Shown piece by piece: positions 1 to 5,976 of a stretch of 56,279 bases of DNA. The number at the start of each line of letters is the position of its first letter. Within the stretch, counting starts at the first letter, position 1. Both the position numbers and the translations under genes were made by a program. Source of the DNA: Pseudomonadota bacterium (lineage in GTDB: Bacteria > Pseudomonadota > Gammaproteobacteria > Burkholderiales > SG8-39). The stretch covers positions 1 through 56,279 of the forward strand of contig JAJZPQ010000022.1 in the NCBI GenBank assembly GCA_021811085.1, in the 5' to 3' direction. The notes under the pieces are model-generated. The model made no database searches. It had not been told where the DNA came from and saw nothing but the letters and a program-made list of their open reading frames with translations.

Positions 1-483
1 GTAGGCTCTCTCAACTTGTTTCGACCACATCCCATGAAAATCTACCGGACCAAGATCCGGCTCGTAGATGATCCCGTTTTTGCACGGCAGCGCCAGCAGC
101 TTAGGAATGTCGCGTTCAGCTTCCACTTGATTGCGAACCGGGATCAGAATGCGGACGCTCCATCGGGGCGATGCCGCCCAATCATGCGTGCGCAGCATAC
201 GTGCAGCATTTCCAATTCGCTTAGTAAGCAACAGCCAGTCAAGATGTGGCGTCAACTCGATTAAATCCCACAAGTCTCTGCGCCATTCATCCGGAATTTC
301 GTTGTCGAAAAAGTCACAGAGCGGATTGCAAAACACGCGCCACCGCTTACCGCTGATTGCCACTTTCCTGTTCCATGCAATCGGCTGCGCCCAATTCGAC
401 GCACTGGTGCGATACCGCATCGTGCAGCCAATCCAAGGATTCCAGGTGCTATCGCACCACGCGATGTTTGTTGATTCGCTCAT
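1..483 (-). CDS. DUF5131 (phage Gp37/Gp68) protein lacking its Cys motif, partial
   Basis: The ATG at 483 opens a frame that stays open to the window edge (161 codons seen). The N-terminus (WCDSTWNPWIGCT) and the later stretches RTSASNWAQPIAWNRK, RVFCNPLCDFFDNEIP and DWLLLTKRIGN match the DUF5131 family as I know it. In that family the NPWIGCT block is followed by a CxxCYAE-type cysteine cluster and about 30 residues before the RTS..NW block; here the protein goes straight from GCT to MRYRTS in frame. Family members are common in phages and are thought to be radical-SAM-like, but their function is not established. The ATG overlaps the ninB stop by 4 nt. The C-terminus is outside the window. 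Confidence 0.8.
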   Translation of the reverse strand, partial: MSESTNIAWCDSTWNPWIGCTMRYRTSASNWAQPIAWNRKVAISGKRWRVFCNPLCDFFDNEIPDEWRRDLWDLIELTPHLDWLLLTKRIGNAARMLRTHDWAASPRWSVRILIPVRNQVEAERDIPKLLALPCKNGIIYEPDLGPVDFHGMWSKQVERAY

Positions 484-959
484 TCACGCCCCTCATACTT
501 TCCCGGCGCAACGTGAAACTGCACGCCTAGATTTGCGCCATGCGCCTCTACCTGTTGCATGTAGATCGCCATGCCGCGCACGGTTAGCTGCGTCGTGCTG
601 CCGATAAGCACGCGCTCGCCTCCGGGGTCTGTGTCCCATTTCCGGTATCCGTCGCGCACCAGCAGATCGATTTCAGGATCATCAACGTCAGGCAGGTATT
701 CGCGCTTGTAAAACTCGTGCCAGGTCTCGGCGGAATAGCGGCGACCCTTCACCCAGGCTTGTTCTGCAATATCCCGCAGCGGGCCGGCCCACATGGCGGC
801 GTTGGCGTCCGGCCTGCGCGTTTTCTTTTCCTCGCGCAAGATCATTTCCAGCGGCCGCTCCGGGTCTATCGGCGCGTGTCTGAGTGCCGCATATGCGACT
901 TCCGCCTGCTGCTCGCCAACAAGGCGGATCGTTCTGGTCTTGAAGGCGGGCCTACTCAC
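480..959 (-). CDS. ninB: NinB family recombination protein
   Basis: A 159-residue protein with the NinB layout: TIRLVGEQQAEVAYAALRHA, then a basic segment with RPDANAAMWAGPLRDIA, then WHEFYKREYLP, a conserved GSTTQLTV segment and a C-terminal helix ending in GVQFH. In lambda-like phages NinB (Orf) binds single-stranded DNA and helps load recombination proteins. The frame is open up to 1112, but I start it at GTG 959: this GTG overlaps the upstream stop (GTGA), as at nearly every junction of this operon, and the extra N-terminal residues do not resemble the family. It lies in the leftward lytic operon between a 27-residue membrane peptide and the DUF5131 gene. Confidence 0.82.
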   Translation of the reverse strand: MSRPAFKTRTIRLVGEQQAEVAYAALRHAPIDPERPLEMILREEKKTRRPDANAAMWAGPLRDIAEQAWVKGRRYSAETWHEFYKREYLPDVDDPEIDLLVRDGYRKWDTDPGGERVLIGSTTQLTVRGMAIYMQQVEAHGANLGVQFHVAPGKYEGRE

Positions 960-1039
960 TTCGTCACAAACCACAGCAAAGCGAGCAGGCCGAGGAATAG
1001 CGCGAGCATAAAAAACTGTGCGCTGAGTTCGAGGGTCAT
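956..1039 (-). CDS. 27-residue single-span membrane peptide
   Basis: A tiny frame, MTLELSAQFF followed by MLALFLGLLALLWFVTK. It consists of a short polar head, one hydrophobic helix of about 17 residues and a C-terminal Lys. The ATG (1039) overlaps the stop of the upstream HTH gene by 4 nt, and its TGA overlaps the GTG of ninB by 4 nt, so it fits exactly into the coupled gene chain. This double overlap is the main evidence that it is translated. It is too short for family assignment; small membrane peptides of early phage operons can be regulators or host-modifying factors, but nothing here shows which. Confidence 0.5.
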   Translation of the reverse strand: MTLELSAQFFMLALFLGLLALLWFVTK

Positions 1040-1245
1040 AGAGATAGCTCGGCTTGGCGGTATGCGTACTCGCCCCAACGCTTGCGCCCGCTAGTCCTGA
1101 TCGTGCAAACAATGTCCTCTCCCATGTCGCGCAGTTCAGCGGCGCGAGAATGCAGGGCTAGGCATCCGTATTCAGCGAAGGCGACAATCGGCGTAATGAA
1201 GCCGTGCCGCTTGATGTGGTCTCGGATTTGAATCGCTTGGCTCAT
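1036..1245 (-). CDS. Small helix-turn-helix protein
   Basis: A 69-residue protein, SQAIQIRDHIKRHGFITPIV and then AALHSRAAELRDMGEDI-like residues, close in pattern to the phage HTH_39 domain: an N-terminal helix, GFITP turn, recognition helix and RaaELRdmG wing. The start at 1245 is preceded by a good ribosome binding site (GGAGGGAG) and overlaps the upstream stop by 4 nt; an in-frame ATG at 1266 would lie inside the upstream gene. Such proteins are usually small DNA-binding regulators in replication modules. The role here is inferred only. Confidence 0.65.
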   Translation of the reverse strand: MSQAIQIRDHIKRHGFITPIVAFAEYGCLALHSRAAELRDMGEDIVCTIRTSGRKRWGEYAYRQAELSL

Positions 1246-1406
1246 TTCTCCCTCCTCATCGTGCAAACGGTGATTTTTCCCGGCGAGAATTGCCTACCCT
1301 TTTCCAGATCCTCGGGGCGGTAAAGCGGGCCGACAGCGGGAACTAAAACGGGATTGATAAGCTCGTACTTGATGCCGCGCTCGTCGGTGTAGTATTCGCG
1401 GTTCAT
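1242..1406 (-). CDS. Phage hypothetical protein, 54 aa
   Basis: The frame starts at ATG 1406 (MNREYYTDERGIKYELINPV) and ends at 1242. It overlaps both neighbours by 4 nt. The composition is mixed polar with a YYTDERGIKYELI beta-like start and a basic end; no family is recognised. The upstream extension of this frame to 1538 is Arg/Gly-rich and runs inside the neighbouring gene, so it was not used. Confidence 0.6.
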   Translation of the reverse strand: MNREYYTDERGIKYELINPVLVPAVGPLYRPEDLEKGRQFSPGKITVCTMRREK

Positions 1407-1645
1407 GCGGCCAGTTCCTCGTCGTCGCTTCCGGGTTCCCGAACCTCGACCGGCCCTAGTGCCTTTTTCGCCACGTCGTAGGCCAGCAGGCTTACGGGTT
1501 TTCCGGCGGCGACCTTGCTCATGATTTCCTTGGCCCACCAGTTACCGGGAGCGCGAGGGTGCGCCATCATTTCGCGGATTTTCTCCATGCACTCGGCGGC
1601 ATAGGGCGTCTGGCCGCGCTGCAGAAATGGGGATGTGGTTCTCAT
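1403..1645 (-). CDS. Phage hypothetical protein, 80 aa
   Basis: An 80-residue, mostly helical protein with the central segment CMEKIREMMAHPRAPGNWW and an acidic end (EPGSDDEELAA). It is coupled by 4-nt overlaps to the replication protein gene upstream and to the 54-residue gene downstream. Its position directly after the replication gene suggests an accessory to replication, comparable in place to the lambda P gene. It is much too short to be a full helicase loader, and no Walker motif is present. Confidence 0.6.
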   Translation of the reverse strand: MRTTSPFLQRGQTPYAAECMEKIREMMAHPRAPGNWWAKEIMSKVAAGKPVSLLAYDVAKKALGPVEVREPGSDDEELAA

Positions 1646-2475
1646 CGGGCGGTCCTCAAGCGGTCGCGGTAGGCGTCCATGCTCTCGCCTACACGCGGGT
1701 CTATTCCGAGCGAGCGACCCCGTTCCTGCGTCGCCTTATCGGAAAATAGCCAGGAACCGTCTGCCGTTGCTGGCGCCGAGGCTGTCGCGGCCTTACCCTT
1801 CAGCGGCCAAACGTCAGCCCAGGAATTGCGCGTCGATTGATCCAGCACCGCGTTCGGGTCATTGCCAAGGTCGCGCAGGGTTTCAAGTTCCTTGACGATC
1901 AAGGCTCGCGCCCGGTCGGTCAGTCGGGTTTTCGCGTGCTTGTTGCGCATTTCCTCAAAGCCTTTCCAGCTTTCAGGGGAAACCCAATCAGGGGGAGCGA
2001 ATGCGACCGCCTTTTCTTTGTTTTTGTTTACGTCTGCGTCTGCGTCTGAGTGAGCGACTTCCGCGACATGCTGCGACGGTTTGCGACACTCAGCTACACT
2101 ACTGTTTTTATTAGCCTTTCTCTTTTCCTCCATGCGTAGCCGGTCGGCCTCGCGCTTTTCCTCGGCGCTCTTGAGTTTTTGATATTTGGCGTGGTTGATG
2201 ATGTACCAGCCCCAGGGCCGATGCTCGTCAATTGTGGCGATTCGCTTACCATCCTCGCCCGGCGTTCGGCTGTATGGGTCCGGCGACGAAAGAACCTCGA
2301 TGCCCTTGGTCAAAATGTCCAGCGGGATCGACGTTTTGCCGGAAATAGCTTGTGGTGTCATGTCGATAACGCCCGCCGAATCGCACAGCACAAGCATTTG
2401 CTGAAGGGTGACTATCGCTTCCCAATGGCCATAAAGCGTGCCCTCGTACATTGAGTCGAATATTTTTGCGTACAC
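1642..2475 (-). CDS. Phage replication protein (O-like / replisome organiser)
   Basis: A 277-residue protein. Residues 1-100 look like the winged-helix N-terminal part of phage replication initiators (YAKIFDSMYEGTLYGHWEAI, an HTH-like segment DMTPQAISGKTSIPLDIL, and GWYIINHAKYQKLKS). A charged linker (about 100-160) follows, then a helical C-terminal domain with WVSPESWKGFEEMRNKHAKT. This domain order is common in phage replication initiators and primosomal proteins. I see no ATPase or primase motif, so it probably binds the origin or loads host helicase. It is the largest gene of the leftward operon. The gap to the upstream gene is only 3 nt. Confidence 0.65.
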   Translation of the reverse strand: MYAKIFDSMYEGTLYGHWEAIVTLQQMLVLCDSAGVIDMTPQAISGKTSIPLDILTKGIEVLSSPDPYSRTPGEDGKRIATIDEHRPWGWYIINHAKYQKLKSAEEKREADRLRMEEKRKANKNSSVAECRKPSQHVAEVAHSDADADVNKNKEKAVAFAPPDWVSPESWKGFEEMRNKHAKTRLTDRARALIVKELETLRDLGNDPNAVLDQSTRNSWADVWPLKGKAATASAPATADGSWLFSDKATQERGRSLGIDPRVGESMDAYRDRLRTAR

Positions 2476-2478
2476 GCC

Positions 2479-2781
2479 CTACCCCTTAATCCGATACTCG
2501 TAGAATTTCCGGCGCCCACGGCGTTCAATACCCCCGGCGCGCGCGTATATGGTCAGGACGCTGCTGATTTCGTTCGTGGGCCTGTTTAGCGCGGCGGCGA
2601 TCCGGGTCAGCGAACTCCATTCATTCGCCTTTAGGAAGGCCCTGATCGGGGCTAGGCTACGATGGCGCGGGTCGCCTTCCTGCCTACGCACCACTTCGCG
2701 GAACGCGCCCGCATGCACCCGCCTGACCATTCCTGGGCCTAATTCCCCGCCGTAGAGGTGGGCTAGGATTTGGTCGTTCAT
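2479..2781 (-). CDS. Winged-helix phage protein, 100 aa
   Basis: The frame starts at ATG 2781 (MNDQILAHLYGGELGPGMVR), overlapping the upstream stop by 4 nt. The C-terminal 55 residues read as a winged helix: FLKANEWSSLTRIAAALNRP, then EISSVLTIYARAGGIERRGR and a final beta pair. This pattern suggests a DNA-binding protein. It sits just upstream of the replication gene. No specific family is recognised. Confidence 0.6.
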   Translation of the reverse strand: MNDQILAHLYGGELGPGMVRRVHAGAFREVVRRQEGDPRHRSLAPIRAFLKANEWSSLTRIAAALNRPTNEISSVLTIYARAGGIERRGRRKFYEYRIKG

Positions 2782-2972
2782 GTCGGCACCGCCTGATTCC
2801 ACCCGGCGTTGTAGGCGTGCCACTCGGTTTCGCTGCCGATCGGCGGGACCGGGTAGGGATTGGCCGGTGCGTCGGTTTCTGCAATCAGGCCAGCATCGAC
2901 CTTGGCGTAGTGCGCGCGGCAGGCGTCGCCAGCGGCGCGGAATACCTCGGGGAAGCGATAGGCGATGCTCAT
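2778..2972 (-). CDS. Phage hypothetical protein, 64 aa
   Basis: Starts at ATG 2972 (MSIAYRFPEVFRAAGDACRA) and contains a Pro-rich NPYPVPPIGS segment followed by EWHAYNAGWN. Short phage proteins ending in WxxYNxGW are frequent in early operons; no function is known to me. It is coupled by 4-nt overlaps on both sides. The frame upstream of 2972 runs into the ASCH-like gene and was not used. Confidence 0.55.
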   Translation of the reverse strand: MSIAYRFPEVFRAAGDACRAHYAKVDAGLIAETDAPANPYPVPPIGSETEWHAYNAGWNQAVPT

Positions 2973-3604
2973 GCGGCCCGCCCTTCGGTTTGTGTAATCC
3001 GCTTGAACTCGACCACCCAAACCCAAGGATTCGACGCCCAGGGCGCGCGCTTGCCGTTGATTGAGTCCCAAAGGGTGTAATAGCGCCCTATACGCTCATT
3101 GGCAGTCAGGAATACGCCAACGGTTCCTGTTCCCTCGGCGTCCACATCGTCCTCGCTGATCTCCTGTAGCCGCTCGACGCGCACGCCGGTTATTTCCAGC
3201 GCAATGCGCGAGGCCAAGCGGGGCATGAAGATTGCGGGCCATTTCCGCGTGGCGCTATCCGCCCCGAGGCTATCGGCGGCGTAACTCCAAATGCGCTCCC
3301 CCGCGTCTGTAACTTGCGATTCACCATAGGCGTGCGGCATACCGAAATGATTGTGCAGCTGCATTGTCTCGCGCACCCAAAGCCGGTCGCCGGGTCTGCC
3401 ATAAGGGCATGGAACGCGGGTAACAATGCCGCCGCTGCGATGATTTCCGATGTAGGCGACCCCACTCGTCTGCGCGGTTTCGCCAAGCATAATTTTTGCG
3501 TCATCATCCGGCTGCGGCTTCACAACCCGCCGCGTCTGCGTCTTGCGGCCCTCGAGGATCGCGCGGACCATCGGCGCAGAGAAAAGGATTGGGCGCTCCT
3601 TCAC
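2969..3604 (-). CDS. ASCH-domain-like phage protein
   Basis: A 211-residue protein whose start, VKERPILFSAPMVRAILEG followed by RKTQTRRVVK, is the typical opening of the phage ASCH-like family. Later GRPGDRLWVRETM and PAIFMPRLASRIALEITGVR and VERLQEISEDD are also typical, and WVWVVEF forms the last strand. ASCH folds resemble PUA domains and are thought to bind RNA or nucleotides. The start is GTG 3604, which overlaps the stop of the small membrane gene (GTGA); the open frame to 3790 upstream is Arg-rich and non-family. The gene lies early in the leftward operon. Confidence 0.78.
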   Translation of the reverse strand: MKERPILFSAPMVRAILEGRKTQTRRVVKPQPDDDAKIMLGETAQTSGVAYIGNHRSGGIVTRVPCPYGRPGDRLWVRETMQLHNHFGMPHAYGESQVTDAGERIWSYAADSLGADSATRKWPAIFMPRLASRIALEITGVRVERLQEISEDDVDAEGTGTVGVFLTANERIGRYYTLWDSINGKRAPWASNPWVWVVEFKRITQTEGRAA

Positions 3605-3765
3605 TTCGTCCCCCTGCTCGCGTTCAGGATAATCATCGGCATCCGAAACAACGCGACGCCTAGTATCAGCGCGAAGGCGAGGCAGAGAATGGCGAACATG
3701 GCGACGTAGCGTAAAACCCAAACGGCTGCGCCTAGCAGGGCGACGATGAGGCGGAGGAGCCTCAT
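3601..3765 (-). CDS. 54-residue membrane protein
   Basis: The frame starts at ATG 3765 (MRLLRLIVALLGAAVWVLRY) and ends at TGA 3601. It is almost wholly hydrophobic with two possible spans (about residues 5-18 and 23-41) separated by VLRY, with basic residues at the N-terminus and SRGTK at the end. Its ATG overlaps the stop of the RHH gene by 4 nt, and its stop overlaps the GTG of the ASCH-like gene by 4 nt. It is the second small membrane peptide of this operon. Function unknown. Confidence 0.6.
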   Translation of the reverse strand: MRLLRLIVALLGAAVWVLRYVAMFAILCLAFALILGVALFRMPMIILNASRGTK

Positions 3766-4007
3766 TTCCCTTTTCCCACACTATTCCCAAGCGCTCCCCC
3801 TAAATCCCGGCTGATCCCGCTGAATCCCAAGCAACGAACTTTTTCCGCCGCTAGCATGAGGGTATGGATTCGGCCCAACAGAGATTCTTCGAGGATGCGG
3901 CGCGCGACTTCCGCGTTGTCTTGTTCTTCCATTTGCGCGATGGCGGTGAGCACGCGATGCGCCTCGGTAGACAGGCGAACGTGCGTGCTTTTAAGTGGCT
4001 CGCTCAC
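3762..4007 (-). CDS. Ribbon-helix-helix-like small protein
   Basis: An 81-residue protein. The first half, STHVRLSTEAHRVLTAIAQM and then AEVARRILEESLL, has the RHH order: a short strand, helix with hydrophobic spacing, and a second helix. It would be a dimeric DNA-binding regulator. It directly follows the Cro-like gene with a 4-nt overlap, so it is the second gene of the leftward operon, where phages often place a second control protein. The C-terminal 30 residues are Gly-rich and unlike RHH. Confidence 0.6.
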   Translation of the reverse strand: MSEPLKSTHVRLSTEAHRVLTAIAQMEEQDNAEVARRILEESLLGRIHTLMLAAEKVRCLGFSGISRDLGGALGNSVGKGK

Positions 4008-4237
4008 GCTGCGCGCTCCGATAGCTCCGAACCGAAGATGTGCGGGCAGAGTTCTCTGCGCGCCACTTTTGCGCCGAGCCGCTTTTCAAAATCTACAGCG
4101 GTTTCGGCACTGATGATCCGGTTCCCATTTTCATAGCTGCGCAGAGTGGATTCAGCGATGCCTAACGTTTTCGCCAAATCAGCACAGGAGAGGCCATGCA
4201 GGGCGCGATAAGAGCGGAGAGGGTGGGTTTTCTTCAT
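4004..4237 (-). CDS. Cro-like helix-turn-helix repressor
   Basis: A 77-residue protein with an HTH of the Cro/CI type: LSCADLAKTLGIAESTLRSY then ENGNRIISAETAVDFEKRLG. It is the first gene of the leftward replication operon and is divergent from the CI-like gene at 4325. The start at 4237 lies only about 10 bp after the proposed -10 box (4253-4248), and no convincing ribosome binding site precedes it, so the message may be leaderless or nearly so. Operators overlapping its promoter (4241-4255, 4276-4290) should bind it and/or the CI-like protein. An alternative ATG at 4270 would place the promoter inside the gene and is less likely. Confidence 0.75.
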   Translation of the reverse strand: MKKTHPLRSYRALHGLSCADLAKTLGIAESTLRSYENGNRIISAETAVDFEKRLGAKVARRELCPHIFGSELSERAA

Positions 4238-4240
4238 AGT

Positions 4241-4290
4241 GATACCTATGGTATCGCAGGACGTTTGCAAATGTCAATACCTGTCGTATC
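4241..4290. promoter_or_regulatory. Early operator pair (OR-like) with leftward promoter
   Basis: Two 15-bp sites share RATACCTNNNGTATC: GATACCTATGGTATC at 4241-4255, a perfect inverted repeat with 3-bp centre, and AATACCTGTCGTATC at 4276-4290. On the minus strand TTGACA (4277-4272), an 18-bp spacer and TACCAT (4253-4248) form a promoter for the Cro-like gene; one operator covers the -10 and the other touches the -35. On the plus strand TTGCAA (4265-4270) with TATCAG 16 bp downstream could serve the CI-like gene. The same operator occurs again twice at 5179-5218. Confidence 0.75.
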
Positions 4291-4324
4291 AGACACACGG
4301 GAATCCGCCCCGTACCATTGGCAA

Positions 4325-4669
4325 ATGGAAAATGACTCGTGGAAGGGCTGGGGGCCGCGCTTTAAGAAGCTCGCCAAGGAAAACGGCGAGACGCTTGCGA
4401 CTATAGCCGAAAAGATGGGCTTGGCTGAATCGACGCTGCGCCATTGGACCAACGGCACGCGCGAAATTAACCTGACCGATTTAATGCGGATGTGCAAAGC
4501 TGCCCGCGTTCATCCATCCCTTGTTTTATTCGAGGGGCCGCCGATGAACGCAGAGACCAAACGCCAGATTGGAGAGTTGGCGAAAAATGCGCTAGACTCA
4601 AACCCTGGTATGGTTCCCGGATATCAAAAAATTTCTGTGCGCTCGCATTTCAAGCGCAAGGGGGCGTGA
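4325..4669 (+). CDS. CI-like HTH repressor lacking a peptidase domain
   Basis: A 114-residue protein with an N-terminal HTH: ENGETLATIAEKMGLAESTL then RHWTNGTREINLTDLMRMCK. It resembles the Cro-like neighbour around AESTLR. Position and orientation match the cI gene of lambda: divergent from cro and enclosed by the two operator pairs. It lacks the S24 LexA-type peptidase domain of lambda CI, so induction cannot be by RecA-stimulated self-cleavage of this protein. I start at ATG 4325; an in-frame ATG at 4196 would run through the operators. No strong ribosome binding site is visible. Confidence 0.72.
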   Translation: MENDSWKGWGPRFKKLAKENGETLATIAEKMGLAESTLRHWTNGTREINLTDLMRMCKAARVHPSLVLFEGPPMNAETKRQIGELAKNALDSNPGMVPGYQKISVRSHFKRKGA

Positions 4670-4854
4670 TGGAAGCTGGCGGCGCGCTGTATATCGTTGG
4701 CATACTTTTACTGTTCGTGCTTGTGGTGCTGTGGTTCTTTCTCCCATTCGCCATATTCGGTACGCAGCCGAAGTTGGACAAGATGCTTGCTGAGACGCAG
4801 AAAACAAACGCGCTGCTCACAGAGATAAGGGCGCTGCTAGCAAAAACGAAGTGA
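4669..4854 (+). CDS. Small inner-membrane protein in the rexAB position
   Basis: A 61-residue protein with a short head (MEAGGAL), one strongly hydrophobic span (about residues 8-30, YIVGILLLFVLVVLWFFLPF) and a helical, probably coiled-coil tail facing the cytoplasm or periplasm (KLDKMLAETQKTNALLTEIR). The ATG at 4669 follows AAGGGGG; a GTG at 4666 overlaps the CI-like stop, so it is cotranscribed with the repressor. Its own stop overlaps the GTG of the HNH nuclease. Together with that gene it sits where lambda has rexA and rexB, and should be expressed in the lysogen. Function unknown. Confidence 0.65.
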   Translation: MEAGGALYIVGILLLFVLVVLWFFLPFAIFGTQPKLDKMLAETQKTNALLTEIRALLAKTK

Positions 4855-5132
4855 AGATCGCAGCCGCGTTAATTGTCGTAGCGCTGTTCCTCCCTGGCGC
4901 CGCCAATGCGCGCAGTAAGGCTCAAGTTAACCACTTCAAGAACGCGCACCCCTGCCCCGCTACAGGCCGCACGCGCGGGCGCTGCCTTGGCTATGTAGTC
5001 GATCACATCAAGCCGCTATGCGCTGGCGGCGCGGATCACCCGAGCAATATGCAATGGCAATCCGCGCCCGATGCGAAGATCAAGGATCGCGCCGAGCGCG
5101 CGCAGTGCCGCAAGCGTAGCCCCTCCAAGTAG
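4851..5132 (+). CDS. Exported HNH endonuclease
   Basis: A 93-residue protein with an N-terminal signal peptide (hydrophobic AAALIVVALFLPGAANA, predicted cleavage after NARS or ANA) followed by a compact HNH domain: a CPATG-type Cys, GYVVDHIKPLCAGGADHPSN and MQWQ, then AKIKDRAER and a Cys near the end. The DH..PL..GG.D..SNMQW pattern is the HNH core; four Cys (two early, two later) may bind a structural ion or form disulfides in the periplasm. GTG start at 4851 overlaps the preceding stop. As the last gene of the repressor operon it should be made in the lysogen; a periplasmic nuclease there could attack incoming phage DNA, which is inference. Confidence 0.8.
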   Translation: MKIAAALIVVALFLPGAANARSKAQVNHFKNAHPCPATGRTRGRCLGYVVDHIKPLCAGGADHPSNMQWQSAPDAKIKDRAERAQCRKRSPSK

Positions 5133-5178
5133 GAAATAACCCCGCAGTCCTCGATTTCGCTAACCTGCGACCGCAGGC

Positions 5179-5220
5179 GATACGATAGGTATTGACAAGG
5201 CACAATACCTTGTGTATCGT
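5179..5220 (+). promoter_or_regulatory. Second operator pair (OL-like) with rightward promoter
   Basis: TTGACA at 5192-5197, a 17-bp spacer and TATCGT at 5215-5220 form a promoter for the rightward operon that begins at 5265. Two operators lie on it: GATACGATAGGTATT at 5179-5193 (reverse complement AATACCTATCGTATC) overlapping the -35, and AATACCTTGTGTATC at 5204-5218 in the spacer and -10. Both match the sites at 4241-4255 and 4276-4290, so one repressor should control both early promoters. The two pairs are about 0.9 kb apart, enclosing the CI-like gene and its two partners. Confidence 0.78.
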
Positions 5221-5264
5221 TCCATTCAACCGCTCATGGCGGCATAACGAATGGAGGGAAGACG

Positions 5265-5510
5265 ATGAGTTTCGTTCTAGGCAATAGCAAACGCAATTCG
5301 CAGATCAGGCAAATCGTCCGCAGCTTGGAAGGCGGGTGCAATTTCTCCGAGGCGCTTTTTGTCCCGGCGCCGCGTGGACTGAAAGACATATACCGCGTTC
5401 AGGATTTGCGCGGGCGTTTTCATGCGTTCTACTCAGCCGACGAGGCGAACTCTGTATTTCCGGGCGCGTTCGACCGTCACCCCGACTATGCCGAACAGGT
5501 GTCGGCATGA
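5265..5510 (+). CDS. Phage hypothetical protein, 81 aa (first gene of rightward operon)
   Basis: First gene after the repressed rightward promoter, with a clear ribosome binding site (GGAGGGAAG) before ATG 5265. Sequence features: SFVLGNSKRNSQIRQIVRSL, then VPAPRGLKDIYRVQDLRGRF, a small alpha/beta protein without a recognised family. First genes of such operons are often regulators or antiterminators; there is no Arg-rich N-like motif here, so that role is not supported. Confidence 0.62.
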   Translation: MSFVLGNSKRNSQIRQIVRSLEGGCNFSEALFVPAPRGLKDIYRVQDLRGRFHAFYSADEANSVFPGAFDRHPDYAEQVSA

Positions 5511-5698
5511 GTACCCAAGCCATCCCAATCGACGCCGACGAACTGGCCGCGCTGCGCCGGGACGCAGAGCGGTATCGGTGGATTCGCGTGAAAGATGGCG
5601 AGGCGCCGGAACTTATTGACGATTGGGATCTGGACGGCGCGGAGTCGGAAGAACTCGACGCGGCGATTGATGCCGAAATCGCCAAGGCGGCACCATGA
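5507..5698 (+). CDS. Phage hypothetical protein, 63 aa
   Basis: A short acidic protein containing ALRRDAERYRWIRV, a motif frequent in small phage proteins of unknown function, followed by a very acidic C-terminal half (ELIDDWDLDGAESEELDAAI). ATG 5507 overlaps the upstream stop and its own stop overlaps the next ATG. Confidence 0.6.
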   Translation: MSTQAIPIDADELAALRRDAERYRWIRVKDGEAPELIDDWDLDGAESEELDAAIDAEIAKAAP

Positions 5699-5976
5699 GT
5701 GGCCCCATCGTGCGCGCCGTGATGGCGGCAATCAACGATGCAGAATTCGACCTGTGGCCGCAGTTTTCCGATTGGCGCTGGCGGCGCATTTATCGCGGGC
5801 CGGACGGCAAGGAATTCTCCGCGTGCCAATCAATTGCTCTTGCCGGGTTGACTCGTGATCATAAGGACTACTGCGAAATGGGCTATTTTGTGCGCACGCG
5901 CAGCAAGGGCCAATTGACCGACACGGTACGTGAATACGGAATCCTTGCCGATGCGGCGCGCGAGGTGCGGCTATGA
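5695..5976 (+). CDS. Phage hypothetical protein, 93 aa
   Basis: A soluble protein rich in Trp/Tyr (WPQFSDWRWRRIYRG), with FSACQSIALAGLTRDHKDYC and a C-terminal helix. No known domain. It is linked to both neighbours by 4-nt overlaps. Confidence 0.58.
   Translation: MSGPIVRAVMAAINDAEFDLWPQFSDWRWRRIYRGPDGKEFSACQSIALAGLTRDHKDYCEMGYFVRTRSKGQLTDTVREYGILADAAREVRL

Noticed and set aside
480-1112. Longer ninB starting at 1112
   Set aside because: The first 51 residues do not fit the family and would overlap a coupled 27-codon frame and the HTH gene; GTG 959 with a 4-nt overlap is better.
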